Notes: generated by a model not told the origin, from the letters alone. DNA of 64,000 nucleotides from Oscillospiraceae bacterium (GCA_015067495.1 SVMI01000003.1:62001-126000), one strand, 5' to 3'. Positions 48,991-58,476 are shown, numbered from the stretch's first letter. Program-made: numbers and translations.

Positions 48991-51900
48991 GTGTACTTAA
49001 AAAGCTTGGAAGTGCAGGGCTTTAAGTCCTTCCCCGATAAGACGTTGATTCGCTTTGGTGATGACATCACCGCCATTGTCGGCCCCAACGGCTCAGGTAA
49101 ATCGAATATTTCGGACGCGATCCTCTGGGTCATGGGCGAGCAGAGCACCAAAACGCTCCGCGGTGCCAAGATGGAGGACGTGATCTTCGGCGGCACCCAG
49201 AAACGTTCAGCTGTCGGCTTTGCGGAAGCAACGCTGACGCTTGACAATTCCGACCGCGCGCTGCTTTACGATGCGGATGAGGTCATGGTCACCCGCCGCT
49301 ACTATCGCTCCGGCGACAGCGAATACTACATCAACCGCCAGTCTGCCCGTCTGCGTGACATCCACGAGATGTTCATGGACACGGGTCTGGGACGTGAGGG
49401 CTACTCCAACATCGGACAGGGTCGCATTGACGAGATCCTCTCCCTCAAGAGCGCGGATCGCCGCGAGATCTTTGAGGAGGCTGCCGGTATTTCCAAGTAC
49501 CGTCACCGCAAAGAGGAGACCGAGCGCAAGCTGGCGCACACGGAGGATAATCTGCTGCGCATCGGCGACAAGGTTTCGGAGTTGGAAATGCAGCTTGAGC
49601 CTCTGAGAGTGCAGTCTGAAAAGGCAAGAAAGTATCTGGAATTGAAGGAAGAGCTGCGCGGCGTGGAAGTTGCCGTGTGGCTGGATACACTGGATCGGCT
49701 CTCTGCCGCTGCCAAAAAGGCGGAGGAGGATTATGCCTCCGCATCCTTCGTGCTGCAGCAGGCGCATGACGATCTGGACAAGCTGTACAAAAGGGCAGAG
49801 GAGCTGTCCTCTCAGCTGCGTCACAAGGATGAGGAGCTGGAAACTGTTCGCCTGAAGGTGAACATGCTGGAAGCGACCCATCAACAGCTGGACGGTCAGA
49901 TGGCTGTCCTGCGGGGCAATATTGAAAATAACAACGCCAATATCCGGCGCATTGAAGAAGAACTGGAGGGTGAGGAAGACCGCAGCGGCGGCATCCTGAC
50001 CCAGATCGAGCAGGCGCAGGAGCGCATTGCGGGCATCGAGCAGGAGCTGGCACAGAAAAAGTCCTCCATCGAGCAGCTTCAGCAGGAGCTGGCGGTGATG
50101 ACTGCCAATGCGCAGGGTATCACCCGCAGATTTTTGGAGCTGCGGGGCAAGGAGACGAGCCTTTCTGCGGAGCTTGCCGGACGTGAGGCGGATATCCGCG
50201 CTCTGGAAGAAAGCATGGCACAGACCAAAGAACGTGCGGATGTTCTGCGTGCCGATCTTTCCTCCGGCACTACTCGTCAGGCGCAGGCGCAGGAGGAGCT
50301 TGATCAGTGTCAGGCAGAGCTGCGCCGTCGACAGGAGGATGTAACCGCCGCCAATAACACCATCTCCGGCTATATGCTGCGTCAAAGCACCCGCATCAAA
50401 CGCCGTGATGAGCTGGCTGCGACCCTGCGGGAGCAGACCACGAAGCTGGAAGCTGTCAGTGCCAAGCTGCGGGTATTCCGCGCTATGGAGCGGGATTTTG
50501 AAAGCTACAGCAAATCCGTCAAGCTGGTGATGCAGGAAGCGCAGCGGGGTGGTCTTCGCAACATCCACGGGCCGGTATCCCGTTTGATCCGTACCGAAGA
50601 TGATTACACAGTTGCCATTGAGATCGCGCTGGGTGCTGCCATGCAGCAGATCGTCGTGGGTACGGAGCAGGACGGCAAGGCTGCCATCTCCTTCCTGAAG
50701 CGCACCGGCAGCGGTCGTGCCACCTTCCTGCCCCTGACCACAATTCAAGGCAAGCGCCTGCAGGAAAAGGGCATTGAAAGCACCCGCGGCTTTGTGGGCG
50801 TTGCATCTGACCTTGTGCAGTCTGATCCCCGGTACCGCCAGATCGTTGAAAATCTGCTGGGTCGCACGGTGATCGTGCAGGATCTTGACTGCGCCATTGC
50901 TATGGCGGGTAAATTTAAGAATAGCTTTAAGATCGTTACACTGGACGGTCAGGTCATGAACCCCGGCGGTTCTATGACCGGCGGCAGTGTCAATAAGGAA
51001 GCGGGTATTCTCTCCCGCGCCAACGAGCTGCAGAAGCTGGCGGAGCAGGAAAAGGCTCTGCAGTCCCAGATCGCTGAGGCAGAAGCGCAGCATCAGGAAG
51101 CCCAGCGTCAGGTGGATCAGGTGGAATTCCAGCTGAACACCGCAAAGGATCAGCTGCGTGAGGCGGAGGATGAGGTGCTTCGCCTGCAGGGTCAGGAAAA
51201 GCAGCATGAGATCCTGCTGAACGCGATCACCGAAGCGGTTGAGAGTGCCAGTCGTGAGCTGGAAAGCCTCGAGCGCAGAGACCAAATGGACAAGGAACGT
51301 CTTGCTGCCAATCAGGCAAAGCATCAGGTCTATACCGCCGAGCTGGCACAGACCCGGGAAGCCATCGCCGGTCTGGAAGGAACGCAGTCCGATGCGGAGG
51401 AGAAAACCAATGCGCTGACCGAGCAGCTGAATCAGCTGCAAACTGCGGTTGCAGCACTCCGTGCGGAATCTGCCACTGCGCTGACGCATATCGAAGATCT
51501 GCAGAACCTGCGCCTTGCCATGGCAGGTGATCGGGAGAATAAGCTGTCGCTGATCCGCTCTATCCGGCAGGAAACTGCCCGCCTTGAGGCCCAGATCGAG
51601 CTGCTGCTGCAGCGTCAGGCGGAAAACGATGAAGCAATCACCGCGGAAAAGCAGGTGATGCAGGAAGTGATCGCTGGCCGCAACGAAGCGGAAGCCACCA
51701 AGACCCGTATTGAACGGGAAGGTCAGGAGAAGAATAAGGATATCCTGAACATGGAGCGCGCCTGTGCGCTTTTGGAGCAGAAGAAGATCACAACCTCCAT
51801 GGAGGAAAAGCAGATCATCGACAAGCTCTGGGATACCTACGAGCTGACACCCGGCACGGCAGGGGAGCAGCGTGGCGAGATCGAATCCGTCACAGCCGGC

Positions 51901-52563
51901 ACCCGCCGCATTTCGGAGCTGAAGCGCAAGATCACACTGCTTGGCACGCCGAATCTGGGCGCGATCGAGGAGTATGCCCGCATCAACGAGCGTTACAGCT
52001 ATCTTTGCGAGCAGCGGGATGACGTGCTGACCGCAAAGCGTGAGCTTGAGAGCGTCATTCGTGACATCACCAAGGAAATGACCGGCATCTTCGTGGAGGA
52101 ATTCCGTAAGATCAATCAATACTTTGGCGAGGTCTTTGTGGAAATGTTCGGCGGTGGCAGCGCACAGCTGCTTCTTGAGAACCCGGAAGAGCCGCTGGAA
52201 TGCGGCATTGAGATCCGTGTTCAGCCCCCCGGAAAGCAGCTGAAGACCATCACCCTGCTGTCCGGCGGCGAAAAGGCATTTGTTGCCACGGCACTGTATT
52301 TTGCGATCCTGAAGGTACGTCCCACGCCCTTCTGTCTGCTGGACGAGATCGATGCGGCACTGGACGACCGCAACGTGGAGCGTTTTGCATCCTACTTACG
52401 CAACCTTAGTAAGAAGACCCAGTTTATTGTCATCACCCATCGCCGCGGCACCATGGAGGCATCGGATGTCCTCTACGGTGTGACGATGCAGGAGCAGGGT
52501 GTCAGTAAGCTTCTCCGTCTGGATCTGAATCAGATGGAAGAATATCTGGGCATTGTGGAATAA
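48991..52563 (+). CDS. smc: Chromosome segregation protein SMC
   Basis: SMC is the condensin ATPase that organises and segregates the chromosome. The 1190-residue length is typical. The Walker A GPNGSGKS is at residues 31-38. Two long coiled-coil arms flank a hinge at about 500-680 (ending FKNSFKIVTLDGQVMNPGG). The C-terminal head carries LSGGEKAFVATALYFAIL and the Walker B FCLLDEIDAALDDRNVERF. The start codon is GTG, preceded by TGAGGT. It heads the smc-ftsY-rdgB-yhbY run, divergent from the PdaA-like gene. Confidence 0.97.
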   Translation: MYLKSLEVQGFKSFPDKTLIRFGDDITAIVGPNGSGKSNISDAILWVMGEQSTKTLRGAKMEDVIFGGTQKRSAVGFAEATLTLDNSDRALLYDADEVMVTRRYYRSGDSEYYINRQSARLRDIHEMFMDTGLGREGYSNIGQGRIDEILSLKSADRREIFEEAAGISKYRHRKEETERKLAHTEDNLLRIGDKVSELEMQLEPLRVQSEKARKYLELKEELRGVEVAVWLDTLDRLSAAAKKAEEDYASASFVLQQAHDDLDKLYKRAEELSSQLRHKDEELETVRLKVNMLEATHQQLDGQMAVLRGNIENNNANIRRIEEELEGEEDRSGGILTQIEQAQERIAGIEQELAQKKSSIEQLQQELAVMTANAQGITRRFLELRGKETSLSAELAGREADIRALEESMAQTKERADVLRADLSSGTTRQAQAQEELDQCQAELRRRQEDVTAANNTISGYMLRQSTRIKRRDELAATLREQTTKLEAVSAKLRVFRAMERDFESYSKSVKLVMQEAQRGGLRNIHGPVSRLIRTEDDYTVAIEIALGAAMQQIVVGTEQDGKAAISFLKRTGSGRATFLPLTTIQGKRLQEKGIESTRGFVGVASDLVQSDPRYRQIVENLLGRTVIVQDLDCAIAMAGKFKNSFKIVTLDGQVMNPGGSMTGGSVNKEAGILSRANELQKLAEQEKALQSQIAEAEAQHQEAQRQVDQVEFQLNTAKDQLREAEDEVLRLQGQEKQHEILLNAITEAVESASRELESLERRDQMDKERLAANQAKHQVYTAELAQTREAIAGLEGTQSDAEEKTNALTEQLNQLQTAVAALRAESATALTHIEDLQNLRLAMAGDRENKLSLIRSIRQETARLEAQIELLLQRQAENDEAITAEKQVMQEVIAGRNEAEATKTRIEREGQEKNKDILNMERACALLEQKKITTSMEEKQIIDKLWDTYELTPGTAGEQRGEIESVTAGTRRISELKRKITLLGTPNLGAIEEYARINERYSYLCEQRDDVLTAKRELESVIRDITKEMTGIFVEEFRKINQYFGEVFVEMFGGGSAQLLLENPEEPLECGIEIRVQPPGKQLKTITLLSGGEKAFVATALYFAILKVRPTPFCLLDEIDAALDDRNVERFASYLRNLSKKTQFIVITHRRGTMEASDVLYGVTMQEQGVSKLLRLDLNQMEEYLGIVE

Positions 52564-52573
52564 AGGAGTTACA

Positions 52574-53479
52574 ATGGGATTTTTTGACAAGATCAAGGTC
52601 GGTATGGCAAAGACGCGTGAGGCATTGAGCAGCACCATCGGCAGCATTTTTACCGGCTTCGGCGAGATCGATGACGATTTCTATGACGAGCTGGAGGAAA
52701 CCCTGATCCTTGCGGATCTGGGCGTGGAAACTGCCACCAAGGCGACAGAGCTGCTGCGCAAGCGGGTGCGGGAGCTGCACCTGAAGACCGCGCAGGAGGC
52801 AAAGGATGTTCTCAAGGAGATCCTTGTGCAGATGCTGAACGTGGGATCAAGTGAGCTGTGCCTTGATACAAAGCCTTCCGTCATTCTGGTCATCGGCGTC
52901 AACGGCGTCGGCAAGACCACCACCATCGGCAAGATCGCCAATCAGCTGGGCAAGCAGGGTAAAAAGGTCTTGCTGGTCGCCGGCGATACCTTCCGCGCGG
53001 CTGCTGCCGATCAGCTGGAAATCTGGGCAGGTCGCAGCGGTGCGGACATCGTGCGCCAGCATGAGGGCGCAGATCCTGCGTCGGTGGTGTTTGACGGCAT
53101 TCAGGCGGCAAAATCCAGAGGCTCTGATGTGATCCTCATTGACACCGCAGGACGTCTGCACAACAAGCAGAACCTGATGAACGAGCTGAACAAGATCCGC
53201 CGCATCGTGGATCGGGAGCTGCCTGACAGCGCAACGGAAGTGCTGTTGGTCATCGACGGCACCACAGGTCAGAACGGTCTGATTCAGGCAAAGCAGTTTA
53301 AGGAAATTGCCGGTGTCACCGCCATGGCACTGACCAAGCTGGACGGCACTGCCAAGGGCGGTATCGTCATCGCGGTGGCGGATGCCCTGCAGATCCCCGT
53401 CAAATTCGTCGGTGTCGGCGAACGGGAGGACGACCTGATGCCCTTTGCGGCGCAGGAATTTGTGGATGCGCTGCTGTGA
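52574..53479 (+). CDS. ftsY: Signal recognition particle receptor FtsY
   Basis: FtsY receives ribosome-SRP complexes at the membrane. This is a short 301-residue form without the acidic A domain. The N domain (1-95) ends with the G domain motifs GVNGVGKTTT (108-117), DTAGRLHN, TKLDGTAKGG and the GVGERxDDL closure. The start at 52574 has AAAGGAG upstream. It follows smc by ten bases, a frequent arrangement in Firmicutes. Confidence 0.96.
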   Translation: MGFFDKIKVGMAKTREALSSTIGSIFTGFGEIDDDFYDELEETLILADLGVETATKATELLRKRVRELHLKTAQEAKDVLKEILVQMLNVGSSELCLDTKPSVILVIGVNGVGKTTTIGKIANQLGKQGKKVLLVAGDTFRAAAADQLEIWAGRSGADIVRQHEGADPASVVFDGIQAAKSRGSDVILIDTAGRLHNKQNLMNELNKIRRIVDRELPDSATEVLLVIDGTTGQNGLIQAKQFKEIAGVTAMALTKLDGTAKGGIVIAVADALQIPVKFVGVGEREDDLMPFAAQEFVDALL

Positions 53480-53489
53480 GGGTACGAGC

Positions 53490-54095
53490 ATGAGAGTGGT
53501 ACTGGCAAGTAAAAATAAGCACAAACTTGCAGAGATCAGCAAGATCACCGAAAAATTCGGTTTTGAGCTGGTGTTACAGTCCGAGCTGGGCATCGACATC
53601 GACGTGGAAGAGACCGGCACGACCTTTGAAGAAAATTCTCTTCTCAAGGCACGGGCGGTGATGGAGGCGACGGGTCTTCCGGCTTTGGCGGATGACTCCG
53701 GCATCGCGGTGGACGCGCTGAACGGAGAGCCGGGTGTCTACTCGGCACGCTATGGCTTTGATGAGACCCTTGATGATTGGGGGCGGCTGCTTCTGCTGCT
53801 GAAAAACACAGAGCATGTCCCCGACGGTCAGCGTCAGGCACAGTTTGTGTGTGTGATCACCATGATCACGCCGGATGAAAAAGTCATTCAGGCCCGGGGC
53901 GAGATCCACGGCGAATTATTGAGAGAAGCCCGGGGCGAAAACGGCTTCGGCTATGATCCGATCTTCTATTATCCCCCCTATGGAAAGACCACGGCGGAAA
54001 TGGAATCGGAGGAGAAAAACGCTGTTTCCCATCGGGGAAACGCACTGCGTGTCTTGTATGAAAAACTAAAGGAGGCAGGTTATGCTGACAAGTAA
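53490..54095 (+). CDS. rdgB: RdgB/HAM1-family XTP/dITP pyrophosphatase
   Basis: This 201-residue nucleotide-pool sanitiser hydrolyses dITP, XTP and ITP. It has ASKNKHKLAEI at residues 5-15, ETGTTFEENSLLKA, LADDSGIAVDALNGEPGVYSAR and the C-terminal GFGYDPIFYYP plus VSHRGNALR. The start at 53490 follows GAGGGTACG ten bases after ftsY. It overlaps yhbY by 14 bases. Confidence 0.95.
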   Translation: MRVVLASKNKHKLAEISKITEKFGFELVLQSELGIDIDVEETGTTFEENSLLKARAVMEATGLPALADDSGIAVDALNGEPGVYSARYGFDETLDDWGRLLLLLKNTEHVPDGQRQAQFVCVITMITPDEKVIQARGEIHGELLREARGENGFGYDPIFYYPPYGKTTAEMESEEKNAVSHRGNALRVLYEKLKEAGYADK

Positions 54096-54552
54096 AGAAA
54101 GATCAGAGCTTCGTGCCCAGGCAAATGCGCTGGAGACGACCCTGATCGTTGGCAAAAACGGCGTGACCGATACAGTCATTGAAGAGGCGGAAAACCTCTT
54201 GACCGCCCGTGAGCTGGTCAAGGGCAAGGTGCTGGAAGGTGCTATGATGACCGCCAGAGAGGTCAGCGATGCCATTTGCGAAGCAACCGGGGCAGAGGGT
54301 GTTTCTGCCATCGGTAATAAATTTGTGATCTACCGCTTCAGCGAAAAGTGTCAGGCAGAGCGCAACGCTACCGGCCGTGCTAAACGTAAGCCCACGCCGG
54401 TGTCCAAGAAGGATCCCGTGCGCAGCGGTATTCGCGCCCGCCGTCAGGCACAGAAGAAGGTGCGCGAGCAGCGCAACGAATACTTCCGCCAGCTGGCGAT
54501 CGACCGCGCCATCGAACGCAGCCGTGAAAAGCAGCTGCGTAGTGAGGACTAA
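54082..54552 (+). CDS. yhbY: YhbY-family (CRM domain) RNA-binding protein with basic C-terminal tail
   Basis: Residues 1-96 are a CRS1/YhbY RNA-binding domain: LTSKERSELRAQANALETTLIVGKNGVTDTVI at the start and SAIGNKFVIYR at the end. YhbY associates with pre-50S particles. An added tail of about 55 residues is highly basic (KPTPVSKKDPVRSGIRARRQ then REQRNEYFRQLAIDRAIERS), which is longer than the usual family length of 95-105 and may add RNA affinity. AAAGGAGG precedes the ATG. Confidence 0.9.
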   Translation: MLTSKERSELRAQANALETTLIVGKNGVTDTVIEEAENLLTARELVKGKVLEGAMMTAREVSDAICEATGAEGVSAIGNKFVIYRFSEKCQAERNATGRAKRKPTPVSKKDPVRSGIRARRQAQKKVREQRNEYFRQLAIDRAIERSREKQLRSED

Positions 54553-54594
54553 AATCTAATAACCTCAATGGGTATACGGAAGGGGAACTGACCA

Positions 54595-55269
54595 ATGTGT
54601 GAATTCGTCACAGATGATGTTTCGTATCAGCGTTTCGCTCCTACTTTTATCACCTATATGCAAAGCGCCGGTTGCTCGCTTCCGGAGCGCGGTTTTTGCC
54701 GCCTGAGCATGGAGGAGCTGGAAAAGGCTGCGCTGGCACTTCTGAAGCCGAACCGTATTGCCCATGTGCGTGGCTGCCGTGATACGGCGGTTATGCTGGC
54801 AAAGCACTGGGGTGCAAATGAGGAGGACGCGGCAAGAGCGGCACTTTTGCACGATGTGACGAAGGCACTCAGCACCGAAGGCCAGTTGACTTTGCCTATG
54901 GAGTATGGTATGATTCTGGATGATTTTTCCAAGCAGTACCCCAAGACACTCCATGCGCTGACGGGAAGTCTGGTTGCAAAGCACGTTTTTGAGGAAAACG
55001 ATGCGGTAGTGCAGGCGATTCGGTATCATACCACCGGAAGAGCCAACATGACCCTTCTGGAAAAGATCATTTATGTGGCGGATTACATGGAGCCAAACCG
55101 GGATTTTCCGGGCGTGGAAAAGCTCAGGGAGCTGGCGTTCAGCGATCTTGACCAAGCCCTTCATCTGGGATTGAAGATGACATTGGAAATACTTTTAGAG
55201 CAGGGCAGTGAGGTCTCGCCCGGATCACGGGAGGCACTTGCATGGCTCGAAACGAAAGGAACGATTTGA
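54595..55269 (+). CDS. yqeK: YqeK-type HD domain protein (Ap4A hydrolase family)
   Basis: This 224-residue protein holds the YqeK HD phosphohydrolase domain from about residue 45: HVRGCRDTAVMLAKHWG, AALLHDVTKALS (HD pair), AVVQAIRYHTTGRANMTLLEKIIYVADYMEPNRDF. YqeK hydrolyses diadenosine tetraphosphate symmetrically. The 40-residue N-terminal part (FVTDDVSYQRFAPTFITYMQ...) is additional. The nadD gene that usually precedes yqeK is absent here. GGAAGGGGAA precedes the ATG. It is adjacent to rsfS. Confidence 0.88.
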   Translation: MCEFVTDDVSYQRFAPTFITYMQSAGCSLPERGFCRLSMEELEKAALALLKPNRIAHVRGCRDTAVMLAKHWGANEEDAARAALLHDVTKALSTEGQLTLPMEYGMILDDFSKQYPKTLHALTGSLVAKHVFEENDAVVQAIRYHTTGRANMTLLEKIIYVADYMEPNRDFPGVEKLRELAFSDLDQALHLGLKMTLEILLEQGSEVSPGSREALAWLETKGTI

Positions 55270-55632
55270 ATGATGACTGCAAAAGAAGTCGCCTTGGCGG
55301 TAACCAAGGCGTTGGATGAAAAGAAGGGCATCGATATCAAGCTGCTGAAGATTGACCGGGTGTCGAGCCTTGCAGATTATTTTCTGATCTGTACCGGCAA
55401 CTCCAGCACCCACGTCAAGACACTTTGCGATTACGCGGAGTATGTTCTTGAGGAGCTGGGCGAGCCGATGCTGGGTCGTGAGGGACACCGGGGCAACTCT
55501 TGGGAGCTGCTGGACTTTGGCTCTATCGTTGTCCATGTCTTTACGGACGAAGCGCGCAAGTTCTATGATCTGGAGCGTCTGTGGGCAGACGCGGAGCAAG
55601 TAGATCTGGCAAGCATTCTGCTGCCTGACTGA
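55270..55632 (+). CDS. rsfS: Ribosome silencing factor RsfS
   Basis: RsfS binds L14 and blocks subunit joining when nutrients are short. This 120-residue protein has KGIDIKLLKIDRVSSLADYFLICTGNSSTHVKTL (in part) at the N-terminus and GHRGNSWELLDFGSIVVHVF and YDLERLWADAEQ near the C-terminus. It starts at the yqeK stop codon; an ATGATG start gives two close choices (55270, 55273). Confidence 0.94.
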   Translation: MMTAKEVALAVTKALDEKKGIDIKLLKIDRVSSLADYFLICTGNSSTHVKTLCDYAEYVLEELGEPMLGREGHRGNSWELLDFGSIVVHVFTDEARKFYDLERLWADAEQVDLASILLPD

Positions 55633-55650
55633 TTGATAGAGGTGAAAAGC

Positions 55651-58077
55651 ATGCCGAATTATGATTATTCTGCCATTGAGAAGAAATGGCAAGCATACTG
55701 GGAAGAGCATAAGACCTTCCATACGGATGTGTGGGATTTTTCCAAGCCGAAGTACTACGTGCTGGATATGTTCCCGTATCCCTCCGGCGTGGGTCTGCAT
55801 GCAGGTCACCCGGAAGGCTATACCGCAACGGATATTATGTCCCGCATGAAGCGCATGCAGGGCTTTAACGTGCTGCACCCCATGGGCTACGACTCCTTCG
55901 GTCTGCCTGCGGAGCAGTATGCTGTTGACACCGGCAATCATCCCAATGGCTTTACCCAGAAGAACATCGAGACCTTCTCCAAGCAGCTGAAGGAGCTGGG
56001 CTTCGACTATGACTGGTCCAAGGTGGTCGCCACTTCTGACCCTGAGTTCTACAAGTGGACTCAGTGGATCTTCAAGAAGCTGTGGGAAGCAGGCTATGCC
56101 AAGCGCATCGAGATGCCTGTCAACTGGTGTGAGGCACTGGGCACGGTATTGGCAAACGATGAGGTCATCGATGGCAAGTCCGAGCGCGGCGGCTATCCCG
56201 TTGTGAAGAAGATGATGATGCAGTGGGTCATCGACCAGCCTGCATTTGCTGAGAAGCTGCTGGAAGGTCTGGATGAGATCGACTGGCCTGAGTCCACCAA
56301 GGAGATCCAGCGCAACTGGATCGGCAAGTCTACCGGCGTTGAGGTGGACTTCCAGCTGGTTGGCGGCGGCGAATTTTCCATCTATACCACCTGTATCGAG
56401 ACCATCTACGGCATCACCTTCATGGTTCTTGCCCCTGACGGCAAGATCACCGCAAGCCTGCTTGATCGCGTAGAAAACCGCGAGGAGGTTCAGGCTTACA
56501 TTGACGAGGCAGCCAAGAAGAGCGATATCGACCGCACCGATGCCACCAAGACCAAGACCGGCTGTCCCCTGAAGGGCATTTACGCCATCAACCCCGTCAA
56601 CGGCAAGGAAGTGCCGGTGTTCATCGGCGACTTCGTGCTGGGCAATTACGGCACCGGCGCGGTTATGGCTGTTCCCAGCCACGATCAGCGTGACTTTGAG
56701 TATGCTGTGGCACACAACATCCCCATGATTCAGGTGATTGAGGGTCGCGATGTTTCCGAGTGCGCCTTCGAGAAGCAGGATTACCTCGGCAAGGGCTGCA
56801 AGCTGGTCAACTCCGAGGAATTTACCGGCTTGACTGTTGAGGAAGCCAAGGAAGCCATCACCTGCAAGCTGGAAAAGGCAGGCGTCGCCAGAAGAAAGGT
56901 CAATTACCACTTCCGTGAGTGGATCTTTGCCCGTCAGCGCTACTGGGGCGAACCCGTTCCCTGCGTCTACACCGAGGACGGCGAAACCGTCTTTCTGCCC
57001 GATGAGCAGCTGCCTGTTGTGCTGCCCGTCCTTGAGGATTACAAGGGTCGCGGCGGTCAGGCACCGCTGGAGAACGCCGAGGAGTGGAAGTTCTATGATC
57101 AGGACGGTCTGAAGGGCAAGCGTGAGACCTCTACCATGCCCGGCTCTGCAGGCTCTTCCTGGTACTACATGCGCTATATCGATCCCAACAACGACAAGGC
57201 ATTCTGTGATTCCGAGCTTCTGAAGCACTGGATGCCCGTCGACCTCTACATCGGCGGACCTGAACATGCCGTCGGTCACCTGATCTACTCCAGAATCTGG
57301 AACCGCTTCCTCTATGACAACGGTCTTGCACCCACGAAGGAGCCTTTCAAGAAGCTGGTCCATCAGGGAATGATCCTTGGCGAGAACGGCATCAAGATGG
57401 GGAAACGTTTCCCCGAATTTGTGGTCAATCCCAGCGATATCGTCCGGGAGTATGGCGCGGATACCCTGCGTCTTTACGAGATGTTCATGGGACCGCTGGA
57501 GGTCTCCAAGCCTTGGAGCATGACCGGCGTTGCCGGCGCAAAGAAGTTCATCAACCGCGTGTGGAACTTCTTCACTGAGCCTGCCAATATCACGGAAACC
57601 GATGACGGCAAGCTGACCAAGATCTACCATCAGACGGTCAAGAAGGTCACCTCGGACTTTGAGGTGTTGGGCTTCAATACCGCCATCGCACAGATGATGG
57701 TATTCGTCAACGAGGTCTATAAGAACGGCACCTGCCCCAGAGAATACGCAGAGGGCTTTATCAAGATGATCTCCTGCATCATTCCTCACGTGGGTGAGGA
57801 GATCTGGCAGCTGCTGGGTCATGACACCACCATCGCCTACGAGTGCTGGCCCACCTACGACGAGGCAAAGTGCAAGGACAGCGTCGTGACGATTGCCGTT
57901 CAGGTTAACGGCAAGATGCGCGGCACTGTTGAGATGGAAGCAGACCTTGATAATGATGCTGTGGTTGCCAACGTGCTGGCAAATGAGAAGATCGCTGCCT
58001 TCCTTGAGAAGAACGGCGGCAGCATCGTCAAGACCATCGTGGTCAAGAATAAGCTGGTCAATCTGATCGTGAAGTAA
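55651..58077 (+). CDS. leuS: Leucyl-tRNA synthetase
   Basis: LeuS charges tRNA-Leu. The 808-residue protein has the class I HIGH-type motif HAGH (residues 50-53, GLHAGHPEGYT), the CP1 editing domain with GNYGTGAVMAVPSHDQRDFE and the anticodon-binding C-terminus. The KMSKS loop reads KMGKR (residues 582-586, GIKMGKRFPEFVVNPSD) instead of KMSKS. The start at 55651 has AGAGGTG upstream. It is coupled to rsfS, with no T-box leader in the 18-base gap. Confidence 0.96.
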   Translation: MPNYDYSAIEKKWQAYWEEHKTFHTDVWDFSKPKYYVLDMFPYPSGVGLHAGHPEGYTATDIMSRMKRMQGFNVLHPMGYDSFGLPAEQYAVDTGNHPNGFTQKNIETFSKQLKELGFDYDWSKVVATSDPEFYKWTQWIFKKLWEAGYAKRIEMPVNWCEALGTVLANDEVIDGKSERGGYPVVKKMMMQWVIDQPAFAEKLLEGLDEIDWPESTKEIQRNWIGKSTGVEVDFQLVGGGEFSIYTTCIETIYGITFMVLAPDGKITASLLDRVENREEVQAYIDEAAKKSDIDRTDATKTKTGCPLKGIYAINPVNGKEVPVFIGDFVLGNYGTGAVMAVPSHDQRDFEYAVAHNIPMIQVIEGRDVSECAFEKQDYLGKGCKLVNSEEFTGLTVEEAKEAITCKLEKAGVARRKVNYHFREWIFARQRYWGEPVPCVYTEDGETVFLPDEQLPVVLPVLEDYKGRGGQAPLENAEEWKFYDQDGLKGKRETSTMPGSAGSSWYYMRYIDPNNDKAFCDSELLKHWMPVDLYIGGPEHAVGHLIYSRIWNRFLYDNGLAPTKEPFKKLVHQGMILGENGIKMGKRFPEFVVNPSDIVREYGADTLRLYEMFMGPLEVSKPWSMTGVAGAKKFINRVWNFFTEPANITETDDGKLTKIYHQTVKKVTSDFEVLGFNTAIAQMMVFVNEVYKNGTCPREYAEGFIKMISCIIPHVGEEIWQLLGHDTTIAYECWPTYDEAKCKDSVVTIAVQVNGKMRGTVEMEADLDNDAVVANVLANEKIAAFLEKNGGSIVKTIVVKNKLVNLIVK

Positions 58078-58101
58078 TTTCGAAAAAATTGGAATTATTT
58101 C

Positions 58102-58130
58102 TTGACATTTGCAGAAATAGCTTGTATAAT
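58102..58130 (+). promoter_or_regulatory. Consensus sigma-A promoter of rpsU
   Basis: A perfect TTGACA (58102-58107) and TATAAT (58125-58130) are 17 bases apart. The leader of about 65 nt holds two hairpins (58137-58151 and 58159-58181). Confidence 0.9.
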
Positions 58131-58201
58131 ACTCTAGCTTGAGTATCAAGCCCTGAACGCATCCAGGACTTAGCCGGATGCTATCGGAGGGAGGGAAAAC
58201 A

Positions 58202-58384
58202 ATGTCTGAAATTCGCGTCAAGGAAAACGAGACCCTGGAAAGCGCCCTGCGTCGTTTTAAGCGTAGCTGCGCCAAGGAAGGCGTGATCGCTGAAGTTAAG
58301 AAGCGCGAGCATTATGTCAGCCCCAGCCTGAAGCGTAAGCAGAAGTCTGAAGCTGCCCGTAAGAACAAGAGAAAGTTCTACTAA
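58202..58384 (+). CDS. rpsU: 30S ribosomal protein S21
   Basis: This 60-residue S21 has the [21 protein letters not shown] start and the basic [24 protein letters not shown] tail. S21 helps the 30S subunit recognise mRNA. GGAGGGAGGG precedes the ATG. It is monocistronic with its own promoter and terminator. Confidence 0.97.
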   Translation: MSEIRVKENETLESALRRFKRSCAKEGVIAEVKKREHYVSPSLKRKQKSEAARKNKRKFY

Positions 58385-58407
58385 TATCCCTCTTGCGTTA
58401 TGTGCTC

Positions 58408-58437
58408 AAAACCGCCCTGCATTGCAGGGCGGTTTTT
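58408..58437 (+). terminator. Intrinsic terminator of rpsU
   Basis: A 10-bp stem (58411-58420 with 58424-58433, ATT loop) is followed by TTTT. Confidence 0.92.
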
Positions 58438-58440
58438 ACG

Positions 58441-58474
58441 TTCAAAAGAAAGCCACCGGCGAGCCGGTGGCTTT
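58441..58474 (-). terminator. Terminator of the 665-residue barrel gene
   Basis: The arms AAAGCCACCGG and CCGGTGGCTTT form an 11-bp stem just beyond the stop codon, with a T-rich tail on the minus strand. Confidence 0.75.
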
Positions 58475-58476
58475 GC

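Noticed and set aside
47691..49247. Longer 518-codon version of the PdaA-like protein starting inside smc
   Set aside because: The extra N-terminal residues are the reverse of smc coding sequence. The ATG at 48809 has a ribosome site and is followed at once by the zinc ribbon.
49207..52119. 970-codon minus-strand frame opposite smc
   Set aside because: The plus-strand SMC has all its motifs and the antisense frame shows leucine-rich low-complexity translation typical of a mirrored coiled-coil gene.
55632..55651. T-box leader for leuS
   Set aside because: leuS follows rsfS within 18 bases and has no own promoter or leader.
55225..58275. 1016-codon minus-strand frame opposite leuS
   Set aside because: LeuS motifs are intact on the plus strand, and the antisense frame extends through the neighbouring rsfS end and rpsU promoter.
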